Below are positions 1 to 12,737 of a DNA stretch of 64,000 nucleotides, in pieces; the first letter of the stretch is position 1; each line of letters opens with the position of its first letter. The DNA comes from Adineta ricciae (taxonomy: Eukaryota; Rotifera; Eurotatoria; Adinetida; Adinetidae). The stretch lies in NCBI GenBank assembly GCA_905250025.1, contig CAJNOJ010000066.1, positions 372,001-436,000 on the forward strand, written 5' to 3'. A program made the translations under genes and the position numbers. Below the pieces are notes generated by a model. The model had not been told where the DNA came from and did no database searches. It saw only the letters and a program-made list of their open reading frames with translations.

Positions 1-3000
1 TAATTGAAATGACGTATGAGGATTGAGCATAACATCAAATGTTCGATTACTTCTAACGACACATGAAGCACTATTTCCAGTCTTAATAAAGAATTCATGC
101 AGAGTTTATATACTTGAAATTCGATGTAGTCCTACTTTTTGTATTTCGTAACCCCGGTCACATTGACAATCGGACACTTGAACTGTCGATTTCTTTCTCG
201 AACACGAATCGGCTTCATTCTTTCGACGTGAAATATTTGCATGTGCGCATGTTCCATACGACCAATTACATAGACTATCTTCCAAAACACAACTTCTACA
301 CAAACAGATATTAGACTTAAACTAGCAACAGATCATATCTTTCATTTCCATACCCATTGGCTACTTTAACATAACCATTTTTACATTGGCAAACAGGCAA
401 ACGATTGATTATTTCGCAAAAACTCGTTTTTGGATCACAATTTGTACAGTTTTCTAAGCATAAAATCTCTCCTTCACAACTTTTCCTCTTTATCACATCA
501 CTTACGACAACGTAATTTATGTTCATCATCGCCCAGTGGACACTGAGCAACACCATTGCATAAATCTTGTAATGGTACACATAACGGTACATAATCATAT
601 TGTTCATGTCGCTGTTGCGCACAACGATAACCATTCATACATGTATAATCTTTAATAATCGATAATGGAAGAATACCATTATCATCAGTACAATTTTCTT
701 CATCTGAAGAATCCGAACAATCCAAATCGCCACTAGAAATATATGATGAGAATACTGAATTTCGAGAACGCAAGCAACATACTCGCAAACGAATGTCCGA
801 TTAATACAAAAATTGCTGGTTTTACATCGAAACAGATCCGTTGATTCGCAAGTTAGATGAGTCGATGGTATCTGTGAGGACGATGATGGTGTAGATGTTG
901 TTAAGTTAGAAAAGTGATTTAGTATAAAATCTAAACGAAACAATTCGATAAAAATACATCCATTTTATCTTCTAGTCAATCGTACTGCATGCGTGCGATG
1001 TTTCATCTTCACTAATGCCATTCGTTCGTTCAACTGCTGGGCAATCATCAACATTGTCACAAACTTTCTCCAATGGAATACATTTTCCCGATGTTGAACA
1101 TTTAAAATAACCATTAGGACACGCCACATTGACACAATCAAAAGGTTCGTCTGCCCCATCATCTAAATCATCAGTATAGTTATTGATTTAATTGTAAGAC
1201 GAATATGATTGATAGCTATTTTCACTTACAACAATAGGGATTTTCATCGCAGCGATGACTAATCGAAACGCATTTGCCGTCGCAATAAAACTCCACGTCA
1301 GAACAAAGGTTTGGGTATTTCTCTGACAAACACCATAAAAAATTTATTTTATCTATTCAATCTTAATCAACTCGTGTCTTACTTGTACATATATTCAAAC
1401 TAGGCCATTCACAATAATGTCCGCAGATAACATCATTTTCATCTTCTCCATGTAAGCAGTCAGTTACGTTATTGCATAAATCATCTTTAGTGATGCATTT
1501 CTTATCTGTTGAACAACGAAACGATGATGATGAATTACATTTGAATTCTAAAATGAAATCGATAAGATAAAATACGACTTTCGCTCAAACAAACCTTGAC
1601 AATCATTTTCATCTTCATTCGAGCTGCAATCTTGATAACCGTCACAACGTTGATAGAACGGAATGCATTTTTTCGACAGTTGACAATCAAAGAAGTGTCT
1701 AAATCGAAAAGCGATTCAGCTGACAAAGGCAAACTTTCGATTGCGCTTACTGTGCACAATTTGATTTACATGATCGACCATCGTCAGCTAGATTATAGTA
1801 CTGCGCGCAGCCACATGCAACTTCAGTTTGATTGATCGCATTCGGAAAACACAACTGTTCACATTGTTCACATCGTTGTTCTGCCACTGAATGAACAAAA
1901 CGATTTTCTATTTTTCAATTTTACAAATGTTCACTCTTACATTTCTTTTCATTCGAATCGAAGATGAGAAAGTCATACATTTGTAGAGAGTATCGAATGT
2001 AGTACAGGTTGTGCAGAGCATTTAATGACCATGTACCTTCACCAAATCGTGATGACTTATCTATTGAAATGCCATTAGATGTTTTGCATAAAAACTAACT
2101 GGATATTTACTATGAAATGTTTGGACAACTCGATTGAGATCGAATATGAATCCTGGTCCGAGTAATGTTGTGCCAATGGCATGCTTTGGATTAATTCGAA
2201 ATTCACTTCGATTTGTATCAGCTGGGTCAATCAAAGCTTTGTACATTTTATCTATAAAGCGGCACCACTTCATTTTTCATTCAAAAAATCATCACAACTT
2301 ACCAGCATATACTTTAAATGAGTGAAATCGATGAACAGCTTGGTGCTGAATATGCAGAACTTCACCGTGCATATTCAATGTAAAAATTCGATCGAAGCCA
2401 TTGTAAAAATATAAATGATGTGTTATCCGATCAAATGTTAACAATGGTCGAAGATAGTTTTGATTATCCACGTCGCTCATCGTTTTCGATGTAAACAGTA
2501 ACTTCAAATTTGTTCCATCCATGCCAAGACGTAAGATATGATGTGCGTGAGATTTTACAATGGCAGTGTAGAAAAGTAAGCTAAACAAAAGAAATAACAG
2601 CATGTTAATTAGCAATCGGCAAACTTTCATTAGGTCAAACAACGCCGCAAGACATAGTTGTATTATCTCATAAGTGAAGTACTCTAATCGATACAGACAT
2701 CGGGATGGAACAGCTGTTAATGAAGAAAAGCACTTCTTCAAGCAAAGAATACATCCATATGCTCAATCAATAAGAAATGTAAATACATCTTCGGACAGAT
2801 TGTTGTCTGATTTCAGAATTTCAAGCGATACGTACCCTTTTTCCGGATAGAGAACAATTCGTTGTGGTAAGTAGTCACTGATTGTTTGATGAAGAAGTAC
2901 ATGACAAAAACTTCCATTCAGACGGCAAACGTCGATCGTTTGTAATCGTGTGTTAACGAAATAGATATTTCGATGTAACCAATCGACTGCCATGGATTGA

Positions 3001-5504
3001 ATGGATGTGTAATCACGGCCATCAACAACTATCTATCGAGAAAGAGAAATTTCATTGTTTAGGAACAACAATAAAGTGTCATGTTTCATGTACTTCTTTC
3101 TTGAAAATTGAATTGTTTAGGTTTATTCGAAAGATACCCCGTGTTTTCGGACAGGACATAATTACAGGTCGGATCGGTGTAGTGCATTCAGTGAAGTACA
3201 AATAATTATCGACGGGGTCATGATCGATTAGATAGGCATGATTTAATAGCATAAGTAATGTTTTGTTAGTTCCCCATTCTTTATTCTTGGGCAGTTCGTG
3301 TTCAGTAGTGAAATTAATTCGATAGATCCCATCATCGAACAAACCCACTAGAGTTGCTGAAAAAATGTCATCTATAGTTGTTTTCTTTGTCTGCTAGAAA
3401 GCAGTAAACTCACCAGATGAGTATTGATTCGCCTGAAGAATACATGTATGTTTATCAGCTTTCAACTGATAATGTTCCTGACATGCACAGCGATACGAGC
3501 CAAGTGTATTGATACAATAATGATCACATACAAGCCGTTCTCGACATTCATTTATGTCTTCACACATGCCAGTTGTTTCATTCATTCGATAACCTGCTTG
3601 GCATACGCAACGCTTATTAAAATAACCTCGACAGTATTGATTCTCATCGAGACAAGTGTTATTCACTAAACAAGGTGGTTCGTTTAAAACTGCCATGGAA
3701 CCTAGAAACACTCGATACGTATTTATCAGAGAAGTTCATTCTATTCGCTTACACTCATTATCCTCAGTATCGTCGTCTTCGTGATCGTGTCCGATGACCA
3801 AGTTGGTACATTCATGTTTAATGTAACATTCGACATCTTTTGGAAGACATTTATCAGTTAATCCACAACGATAGAATAACTTTTGACTGACATAATCTTC
3901 AATTGGACAACTGCATGACATTTCATCGCTACGATCATGACATTGAGTTATCGTATCACATAAATTTGACTTTGGAATACATAATTTCGTTGATTTACAT
4001 GCAAATTGATCAGGCGTACAAAATCGAGGAAAACCTTGAAAATCAAACAGTTTGCTTTCACTCAATCATGACTGAAAACATACGGCATAAGCTTGAAGTT
4101 TCATCACTACCATCAACACAATCCTACATGAAAGTCACGGCGCATTCAAACCAAAGTACAAACAAAGAATTTCCTACTTGAATTCCATCGCAAACAGCAT
4201 AAGATGGTATACATTGATTTTTACTTTCACAAGTATATTCATTTGATGAACATTTCACGACCGTTGAACAACCTATTAAAATATTCATTATCTCTTTCTT
4301 TCCTTTCTACTTCACACACATCCATTTACTTACCCAACTCATCGGATGCATATGGATCCCGACAGTCATTAATTCCATTACATAACCACGTTTTAGGTAT
4401 ACAACGATTCGTTATTTTGCAATGATATTCATCACGAGAACATGTTATTAATGGATTTCGTTGAGTACATTGTTCATCAATGCCATTGCGGCAATCAATC
4501 ACACCGTCGCAGACAGATGATCTATGAAAAGAAGAGAAGCTCGAAAAAGTTCAAGTATTTCTCATACGCATAGTTTCTATACGACACGATGACAGACTAT
4601 TTAAAAAAAGAAAGTCTTCGTCAATTAATTGCTTTGGCATGTAGAAAAAATTTGATTTGATTCCACGCCAATATATAAGTTAATTTCTTTTTGATTTCAA
4701 AGTTGTCGAACAAAGAGCGTAATTCGATTTTGATTAATGTCTGGCAAAACATCACGAGTACAAACATTTATTTCCGAATCAGATTAACTTCCATATGTTA
4801 GACAATCGATTTCCGCTCTTTTGTTTCGAGTAGATGCATGTACAGTTTCTCTGATTAAAAATCAAAAGTGTGCAAATATTCTTTCATAATCATCACTCCT
4901 TTTTTGCCTAATGTACGAACCATTTAAAACTATAAAGTATTCAAACTACTCGAACTCGATCCCTCAAGGCAAATGTCTACTATTTACGATTAATTCCATC
5001 AGACGAATGGAAAATGATTGAAATTATTCCAAGTTGATATGGTAATATAAACATCGATGACATTGACTAGAGAAGAAATCAAACGAAACTTACCGGTGAA
5101 TACATATCTGAATCGGTCGTGTGTATTCGAAGCGAATATTATGATCGATGAGACGTGTACTGTGAAGAATATCTTGTTCACAATTGATAGAGGCTTTGGT
5201 ATTACACAGATCACTATTGATGATTGCTATTGAACAGTTGGCTTCGTCTGTTTTATCTTGACAGTTATATTCTCCATTGCAGACGAATGCGTAAGGTAAA
5301 CATTGTACAATATCACAACGGAATAAATACGACGGACAGACAATCGATTCACCTATTGGAGTTCGACATGCATCTCACGTTCGATTTTATTGATCGATAA
5401 TACTTACTAAGTTTTTTTAATTCATCAATTGACATATCTTGTTTATCGGCATAACAGAAGAATAAATTAATGATTAGCGAAATATAAATCGAGATTAATT
5501 GCAT
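1..5504 (-). CDS. LDL receptor-related protein (LRP-like), 3' end outside window
   Basis: A large multi-exon endocytic or lipoprotein-type receptor. The start ATG at 5504 opens a hydrophobic signal peptide (MQLISIYISLIINLFFC). Next come an LDLa repeat at about 5345-5225 (CPSYLFRC ... DKTDEANC), more LDLa repeats at about 4520-3755, and an EGF plus calcium-binding EGF pair at 3700-3410 with a DINEC start. A six-bladed YWTD-type propeller follows at about 3360-2050, then another EGF near 1980-1820. Further LDLa repeats (DCSDSSDEENC type) lie at about 1700-500, with EGF-like modules at 480-106. This LDLa-EGF-propeller-EGF-LDLa order is typical of the LRP1/LRP2/LDLR families, which bind ligands through calcium-loaded acidic LDLa motifs. 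No transmembrane segment or NPxY tail is seen, so the gene continues left of base 1. Introns are short except one of about 560 nt (5090-4530). Family confidence is high; orthology to a particular LRP is not resolved. Confidence 0.88.
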
Positions 5505-6697
5505 GGTTTCCTTGTGTGTTTTTCTGTAAATTAAGAAGTGAGATAAGATAGACGATAGACTATATATATATATGTATATACACAAAATCTATCAATCTAC
5601 AGGCGGTACTCTTCCATCGTCACAACTGTTAGTTCGAGTAGTAGTCGTAGTGCTGAATACTAAGTTCATTCTTTTCTCTTTTCTCCTCCACGTCTGTTTC
5701 TCTCTCGTCTTTCTATACTTATTGATGAGTCCACTCCACAGTCCATTTTTTCCTTTCTTTCTTTCTTTCTTTCTCTCTGTCTCGAGCTCATTCCTTGTCG
5801 AAACTATCGGTCGCGCAATTTGAATACGCTGTTCACTGAGGATCACGATATGCGAGACAGAGAGAATCAGAAGAAAAGAAAGGAGAAGAAAAAAGAAAAA
5901 AAGCTCTCGCACGTCATGCGCATTGATGTTTTCGAGTGTCCATCTATCGAACAGAGAGGATTGATTATTCTTTGTTTCTACCAGCAGTGTGTCGCTTTGT
6001 CCGAGCTTAATCAAGCAGTCGACGGTTCCTTTTTTTTAATAATGTATCGGTGATGAAAAGAGTGAGAAGTTTCTTACTACATTTAACATTCTCGTCGAAC
6101 AGACCAATGTAAACGAGAGAAGAGAAAAGAAATACTTTAGTTAATATCTATCGATTAGATAGGTTTCCTATTGATGTGAGAATATGAGCAGATTGGAGAA
6201 GGCAAAGAATTTGAGATACTTGACTTTTTACGATCATCTTTCGTCAAAATTATCTCTTCAAGACAACGTATGCAGATGCCGGTTTTTTTTTCGCCTCAGG
6301 GGAGAATCTGATAAGCAAAAGAAAAGAAGAATATGCCGGCGACGAAGAAATATGTAAAAAACTATTAAGGAATTATATAGGACCAACAAACAGTTGTTAC
6401 GATAATCTGCAATGTAACAGTGTCATTTTGTCAGTAACATGCATGAAAATAGTTATCATTAACTCATTTGCACTCTCATCAAACGAACGAGAAAGAAAGA
6501 AAATGAAAGCTTTGCTATTTTCCAAACGCTTCCAGAATTATGACAATGACAATTCTACCACCAAACACTTCCAATGACTGATTATCAAAGATAATTTTAT
6601 TAAAATAAGCCCAAAGAAGTCCTATATGGATACATATATATATATATATATTCAACTACGCAGTTATCATATCAAAGAGAGAAAAAAAGCAGACTGT
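5505..6697. other. intergenic, low complexity
   Basis: About 1.2 kb between the LRP start and the stop of the CH-domain gene. It should hold the LRP promoter and the CH gene's 3' UTR. A TTTC microsatellite lies at 5753-5776, and short purine- and AT-rich tracts are present. The open frames here have no recognisable domain and look like by-products of pyrimidine-rich sequence. Confidence 0.6.
5753..5776. repeat. (TTTC)n microsatellite
   Basis: Six consecutive TTTC units interrupting an otherwise pyrimidine-rich stretch upstream of the LRP-like gene. Confidence 0.9.
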
Positions 6698-8303
6698 TCA
6701 CCAACGTTCGCGCAGCGTAGCTGGTGGTTGTGTACGTGATAAATGACGATATAAACTTTGAACATAAGTGAAAACAACCTTCCAATCTGGTTTATCACCC
6801 ATATACATCATATCGTCAGTATCAATCAGTGGTTCGACGCCAGCACGTTCTCTAGAAAAAAAGATAAGTAAGATGTAAAGAACGATGATAAAGAAACGAG
6901 AAATATCGAATCATACAAAGCAACAGTGAAAGCGAGATCGAAATTTTGCCGACGATCATCGCTATTCAAAATCTCGAAGTTGAACTCATCTGGGAAATAA
7001 CGATGAATAATAGCGCAGAATGCTAAACCGTCACTCCATGACGAAGAAAAGTTTCGAATGTTCACACCCTAATAAACCAAAAGGAAGTGACATAGCAAGA
7101 GAAGATACAAATATTTAGACGAATTTACTTTGTAAAATTGAGTTAAATCTTGACACCAACGCAAGATTTTTTCTTTGATCATCGCTGGGCTTTGTGGACT
7201 GCAAACGAGAAAAGAAAGTTAATGACGAAATAATCGATCTACATACTTCATCGCGGGTCGTATTGTAGAATTGGGTACGACACCTTCTCCAGCCGTATCT
7301 AAATACAAATAATGAGAAACGAAGAGAATTGTGGACACTGAACTACCTGCTCGTGACAAACGTCTTAAGGCATTAGCTTCGAGTTTTTCTCGTTTATCAT
7401 ACTCTCGAATTAGATCCGATGGTTTAACAGTTGAATGAGAAATTCGACGTCGTGCCCAGATTGGTTTTGTTGAATCCGAATCGGAATCTGTTGGTAAGAC
7501 TTTAATTCGACTATTTACAGACTGGTGGCGAGTATTAATTGGACGATAGTCATTATCAAGATTTGTTGTCATCGTACTTGAACGTTTTCTTGTTGAACGA
7601 ACATTTCCTAATATCGGATCATATTCGATATCGATCGAGATAACCTCACGTGCTATTCGAATGAAATAGATGGAAATAGTACAATGATGCGATAATAGGC
7701 TTACTATCACTTTCTCTTTGAACTTGGGAAAGATCATGTAAACTAGAACGAACACAATTATCAATCAAACCTTTGATGTTTGGTTCGATGGATGATCGCG
7801 TAAGATCTTCATCCGAATGACGAAATTCTAATGAATAGTTAGATCGATGCAATGGTGGGATTGTATCCTCTTGTTCTTCTTCACTAATGGGAGAAACTTC
7901 TCGAAGTGTGGCGGGAGGCTTAGGTTCATAGTCATTCGCTTTCGTTGCTGGAATTTCTAGAAAAATCCATATGAAAATATTCGTTTTTGATTAACAAAAC
8001 GTTCTCTTCTTCGTACAAGAATGTGAATAAATCCTGCGGACAGGGGCATTGATTTAACTTGTCTGGATGCCTCTGTGCGTAGAACTTAACCACAAATCTC
8101 TTTTTCGAATATCCCCGTCGTGATCGACACACACCTTGTGTTACATCTGCTTGTAGAAGAATCGTCAGTGTCTGATGTTTACCACAATGAATACATTGAA
8201 ATGATATATCATGTTGCTGTTTAGTTACATTATCATATTGATTAACTTGTGATAGCTGAAATTTATCGCGTAAAGATCGCACATTTGTATTCGTATTTGA
8301 CAT
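6698..8303 (-). CDS. smoothelin-type calponin-homology protein
   Basis: Starts at the ATG at 8303 (MSNTNTNVRSLRDKF) and ends at the TGA at 6698. Exons joined by short introns (for example 8028-7970) give an N-terminal region with CxxC and CPCP cysteine pairs, a Ser/Arg-rich disordered middle, and a C-terminal single calponin-homology domain. CH landmarks are ILRWCQDLTQFY, NFSSSWSDGLAFCAIIH, FPDEFNF, DRRQNFDLAF, DTDDMMYMGDKPDW and VFTYVQSLYRHL. These match the smoothelin/cytospin class of C-terminal CH domains, which associate with actin or tropomyosin-type partners in the cytoskeleton. The protein ends only about 15 residues after the CH domain. The N-terminal cysteine-rich stretch is not one I recognise. 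Family call strong; exact orthology (smoothelin versus smoothelin-like) open. Confidence 0.88.
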
Positions 8304-8949
8304 CGTGATGCAAATGAATAAATGATCAAATTCATTCACTTCAACATTTTTTTTTCTCCTGATAAAACACTGCAGAAAGAAGTATGGAAAGTAAATGACA
8401 ACTGTTCGATCATCGGTTTACTCATCTCTTTCTAGTCGAATGTTCGAGAGCTATTAACATTTCGACATTTTCGTATCGAAGTTACACATACTAATAGCAA
8501 GCCCATGCCATAAAACTCGATTCATCAAGGTTAGTTATCTGTTGACCTTTGTTAATGGTTCATTTTATGGCGTTGATTCATAATCGAACCTTTTCCGTTT
8601 CAAGATTAATTTTTCTTTTTTTTCAAAATAAAAGAATCAGTTCAACGAGATACATAGCAACAACAAACAAAAAGGCATATATATATATATAATTTTCCTT
8701 CTGATAATCGTACAGTTCCCAGTAAATAACCGCAAGTATAAAAGATTACACATACTTGTATATATACACACGTACAAACAGCAAAAAAAAACACGGATGT
8801 CTAACGCAAAACTTGATTTTTATCGAGTGACTGAATAGAAAGGCGACAGAAACAAATTGACCGGTTCGAAAAACGAATTAGACGAAAAAACATGAATTTG
8901 ACTAATACACTGATAGAAAAGAAGCGTTTGTAGAAGATTGAATCATGTA
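8304..8949. other. intergenic
   Basis: Short gap between the SHOC2 stop and the CH-gene start codon, both genes on the minus strand. It should contain the SHOC2 3' UTR and the CH-gene promoter. It is AT-rich with small TA runs near 8678-8690 and 8758-8768. No other feature seen. Confidence 0.6.
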
Positions 8950-11900
8950 CTAATTCAAATTGAATGGTCCTTGAACTTTGAGAAACTAAATAAAGAAGAA
9001 TTTTGCATCGATAAAAGAAATTCTCATTTAAACGAAACCTACTTGAATCACGAGTGACGGCCCGCCAGCAACGATTTCTTGTGGCAAACTTCTTAGTGAA
9101 CAATTTTCGATACTCATTATCTGTAAATTTGTACACAATGCCAATTCATATGGTAGAACATCTAAATTTGGATTATCGTTGATATAAAGCTGTTCGAGTT
9201 TCTCCAATTGACCGACATCTTCCGGTAGTGAAGTTAAACTGTTCTCTCCAACGTTTAAATGTGTCAAATTAGTTAATGATCTTGAAAAGAAACGGAAGTT
9301 CGAGTTTGAATTCATATACAAATACTCATTTTACCCAATTGAACGTGGTAATTGTGCTAATTGATTCGAAGCGACAATCAATCGTGTTAATTCGCGTAAA
9401 TATCCTTTTAAAAAAAAGATTCATTTGGAAAATATATTCAGTCGTGCACGAAGAGAGAAGAAAAACGTCATCTACCTATTTCCTGAGGTAATGAATCGAG
9501 TTTATTTTCTTCCAAATCCAAATGTCGCAATTTCCGTAATTGACCTAACGATGGAGGAATTCTCTGAAATAGACAGAAAATCATTTCCTTTTATCTTCAA
9601 ACAACAAATCATTCAACCATAGAAACATTGAAAAGCTTTTCTCATTGACAAGAGCATATGAAGAATCTTCAACGGCTTACTTTTAATTGATTATTGGACA
9701 TGATCAACACTTCGAGATTTTGTAGATTCTTGATGTCTTCAGGTACGACTGTTAATTGATTGGTTGCGAGATTAAGTTCGACTAGGGCTGTCCAGGAACC
9801 GATATCTAAAACAGCAAATGAACTTGTCGCTGTTTGAAGCACGTTGTCCTTCTAAATCTATATGTCACAATCTGTAATCGAAGGAATTTCACTGTCTCTC
9901 AGCATGTTCTATGACATATCACAAATTAACATCTTCATTTCACCAGGAGACCAAACTAGGAAAAGCTAAATTTTCTCTCTGTTCGTCTTCGGAGAATACC
10001 CGATTAAAAAAGATCATATTTGCAGATCTTTTGTTCACTTGAAAAGATCATCTATCTATATTTACTTCGACCTTTCCTTTTCAGATACTATACTGATCAT
10101 AGAAAACCTGATGTGAAATATTTCCTTTCGTAGACATTAATTAATTCACAAAAATAGCATTCCTATCTCTCACGCCTACATTGGAATATTTAATCATATG
10201 TAATTAGACTATTTCTTTGATTCTATTTTCGTGCTGATAGGCAAATAGAAAATATCTATCTTACCTAATGGTAAAGATGTCAGCGAGTTTTCTCTCATGT
10301 TCAATTTCGACAAATATTTCGCTAAGGAGAAGATTGAAAATGGGATCTTATCAATTGTATTGCATTCCATATTAATCGAATGAACGGATGTAAATTGGGT
10401 TGGGCCACCCAGTGGAAATGAATTGAAATTATTCCTTGCCAATGATATTGTATTCAAATGAATTAAACTTGATAGTAAACCTTCCTGAAATAGAAATCAA
10501 TTGACGAAGTTAACTCACTTCGAGAGTGAGAGATATGTTTTTGAACGAACCGGTAATTGTGAAACGTTGTTCCCTTCAATATTGAATTCGTCGAGTTTCG
10601 AACAATTAGCTAATGACGATGGAATGGCGGAAAGTCGATTATATCTGATCAATAATCGACTGAGATTTTTCAGATTCCCTATTAAATCCGGCAGATCCAT
10701 AAGTTCGTTATGTGTTAAATCCAATGTTGTTAATTGAGCGCAATTTCCTAATGAGATAACGATAGGTGAAAGCAATTCTCTTACCAAAACAAACAAACAA
10801 ACAAACCGATTTCATTTGGTAAATGTTCGAGATGATTGTGTGCGACATCCAAGGTTAACAATTGTACAAGATTTCCAACAGTGATTGGTAATAAACGAAT
10901 ACGATTTTCTCGTAAACTCAACATTTGTAGATTCTAAAGTGAGAAACGAACAAGATTTCAATGCGAATTGACAAGTTGATGTTTCTTACGACTAAATTTT
11001 TAATCATATCTGAAACTTCTTTTATTCGATTGAAACGTAAGTAAAGTGTGGTTAAACTTGTAATACGATAAATAACTTCAGGAATCTAAAAAAATCAAAC
11101 TTTATCTACGAAAAGAAACCCATCGAAGGAGCTCTCTTACATCATTGAACTTGTTATGTCTCAAATCTAAGACTTTTAGTTGTACTAGACGATCCATCGT
11201 ATCAGGTAAAGTTGTCAGTGAATTTTCACTGAGAGCTAATACTTTTAAATTGACTAAATTGCCTATTTCAGGTGGTAATTGTTGTATTCGATTGCTATAT
11301 AAATATAATTCTCGGACATGAATTAGCTAAATTAAGAAGATATATGAATTAACGTGCTGTTCTCTTCATAATCATGGCGTTTACGTACATCTTTGATTGT
11401 GTTGGGAAGGATTGTCACACTACTTTTGCTCAGATCGAATCGTTCACTTTGTTCATCACGACAATTTTGAATTTCTCGATTGATATCCTAGAAAAGAGAA
11501 GAAGTTGGCGACGGATGATTTATTTATTTAATTGGGATTAATTATCAACAAATCTAAAGATATCATCACGTTGAATTCTAACCTTTTGTTTAAGATCGAA
11601 CTTCTAGATAAATATACAATCGAGATCAACTTACGGTTTGTTTAGCATTGGCAGCTATGCGAGAGGTTAACGATTTGAATGGGTGAATGTCTCGTAGCAT
11701 CGTTGTTTTCGATAATAGAAAGTATTAATTCATTAAAAAGAGATGAAGTCGTCTTTTTAGTAGATAACCTAACGATGTACTTAATCGTTGATGACTACTC
11801 AATAGATCTACGTTCGTAACATAAACAACAACCTTTGTTCGCAGGCGTTGTTTCTTCGTTCTACGCTTGCTGACAGACAGATAGATATAGAGATAGATGA

Positions 11901-12737
11901 ATGGCTAGAAAGAATAAGAAAGCAGGCAACTGAAGTGAGAGCAAAGAGCGCAGGAAATAACGAGAAAGGAGAGACATGTAGAAAAAAAAAGTGTCCGTTC
12001 TCATATTGTTCAGAAAAGAAAAACTCAAGAAGATAAAAGTTGTTCTTTCTCTGTTATTATTCTTGTCTTCGTACTTCTTCTCCTTCTTCTTCTTCGCTTT
12101 TCTCCTTTTATCCCAGCTAGATAGAAAATGAAGCGATGACAGATAGAATCTACATAGATATGTGCGTCATAGACTTGTTCTCGTATGATTATGATTATGA
12201 TTACTATTATTATTTTTCTTGTTGTGCTTGAATGTATTTCTTTTTCAAAACACGCACATGACACCCCATGCAGAAAATATCGGAGTCTAATCAAGGCAAA
12301 TTTTCACAATGCGTGCAGTATATTATTCAAACGCCGGAAGAGAAGAAAGGACACTGCATAATGAAGATTCACTTCTTTCACTTGCATCTCACTAGGATCC
12401 AAAGGAGAATAAGAAGAACAAGATAATTAGAGAGAGAGAGAAGAGATTTTCATGCATGTCATCTGTGTACCGAAGTTCATTTCATCATTTTAAATAATAG
12501 ATATAGAAATGAATGTGAGATGGGAAGATTTGTTCATCGTGGAACCTTTACATACCACTTCAGCTCGGATTCGACCTCCACGTAATTCCTTCTTTGTTGC
12601 AGATTTAATCCCGACCTAGAAGACAGCAGATCAAGCATAATTAATAATTTGTTGACTACTTTGCTTACAAAAGTAACTTGACTGGAAGCACCTGCACCTG
12701 GAGATTCCTTTTCTTTTGATGGTTTGGTCGGATTCAT
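8950..12737 (-). CDS. SHOC2: SHOC2 leucine-rich repeat scaffold
   Basis: Leucine-rich-repeat protein matching SHOC2, the scaffold that with MRAS and PP1 dephosphorylates RAF. Start chosen at the ATG at 12737: exon 12669-12737 gives [16 protein letters not shown] and exon 12556-12615 gives [11 protein letters not shown]...RAEV. These splice in phase 0 over an intron of about 1 kb to [12 protein letters not shown] and then [16 protein letters not shown], the first repeat. Many 23-residue LRRs follow. Diagnostic stretches shared with animal SHOC2 are [54 protein letters not shown] and [19 protein letters not shown]. The last exon ends with TAG at 8950. Introns are short except those near 12556-11496 and roughly 9810-10260. 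Domain order and end match the family closely. Confidence 0.93.
11635..11700 (-). other. SHOC2: candidate alternative first exon of SHOC2
   Basis: A 66-nt open segment starts with ATG at 11700 ([19 protein letters not shown]) and ends at a consensus donor, GTAAGTTG. It would splice in phase 0 to the same exon (DINREIQN) that the 12556-12615 exon joins. It could give a second SHOC2 isoform with a 22-residue N terminus in place of the 43-residue lysine-rich one. It may instead be noncoding or unused; only transcripts can tell. Confidence 0.4.

Noticed and set aside
5592..6014. 140-codon minus-strand open frame upstream of the LRP gene
   Set aside because: Runs through pyrimidine/purine repeats (TTTC tract), giving Lys/Glu- and Phe/Leu-rich translation without domains.
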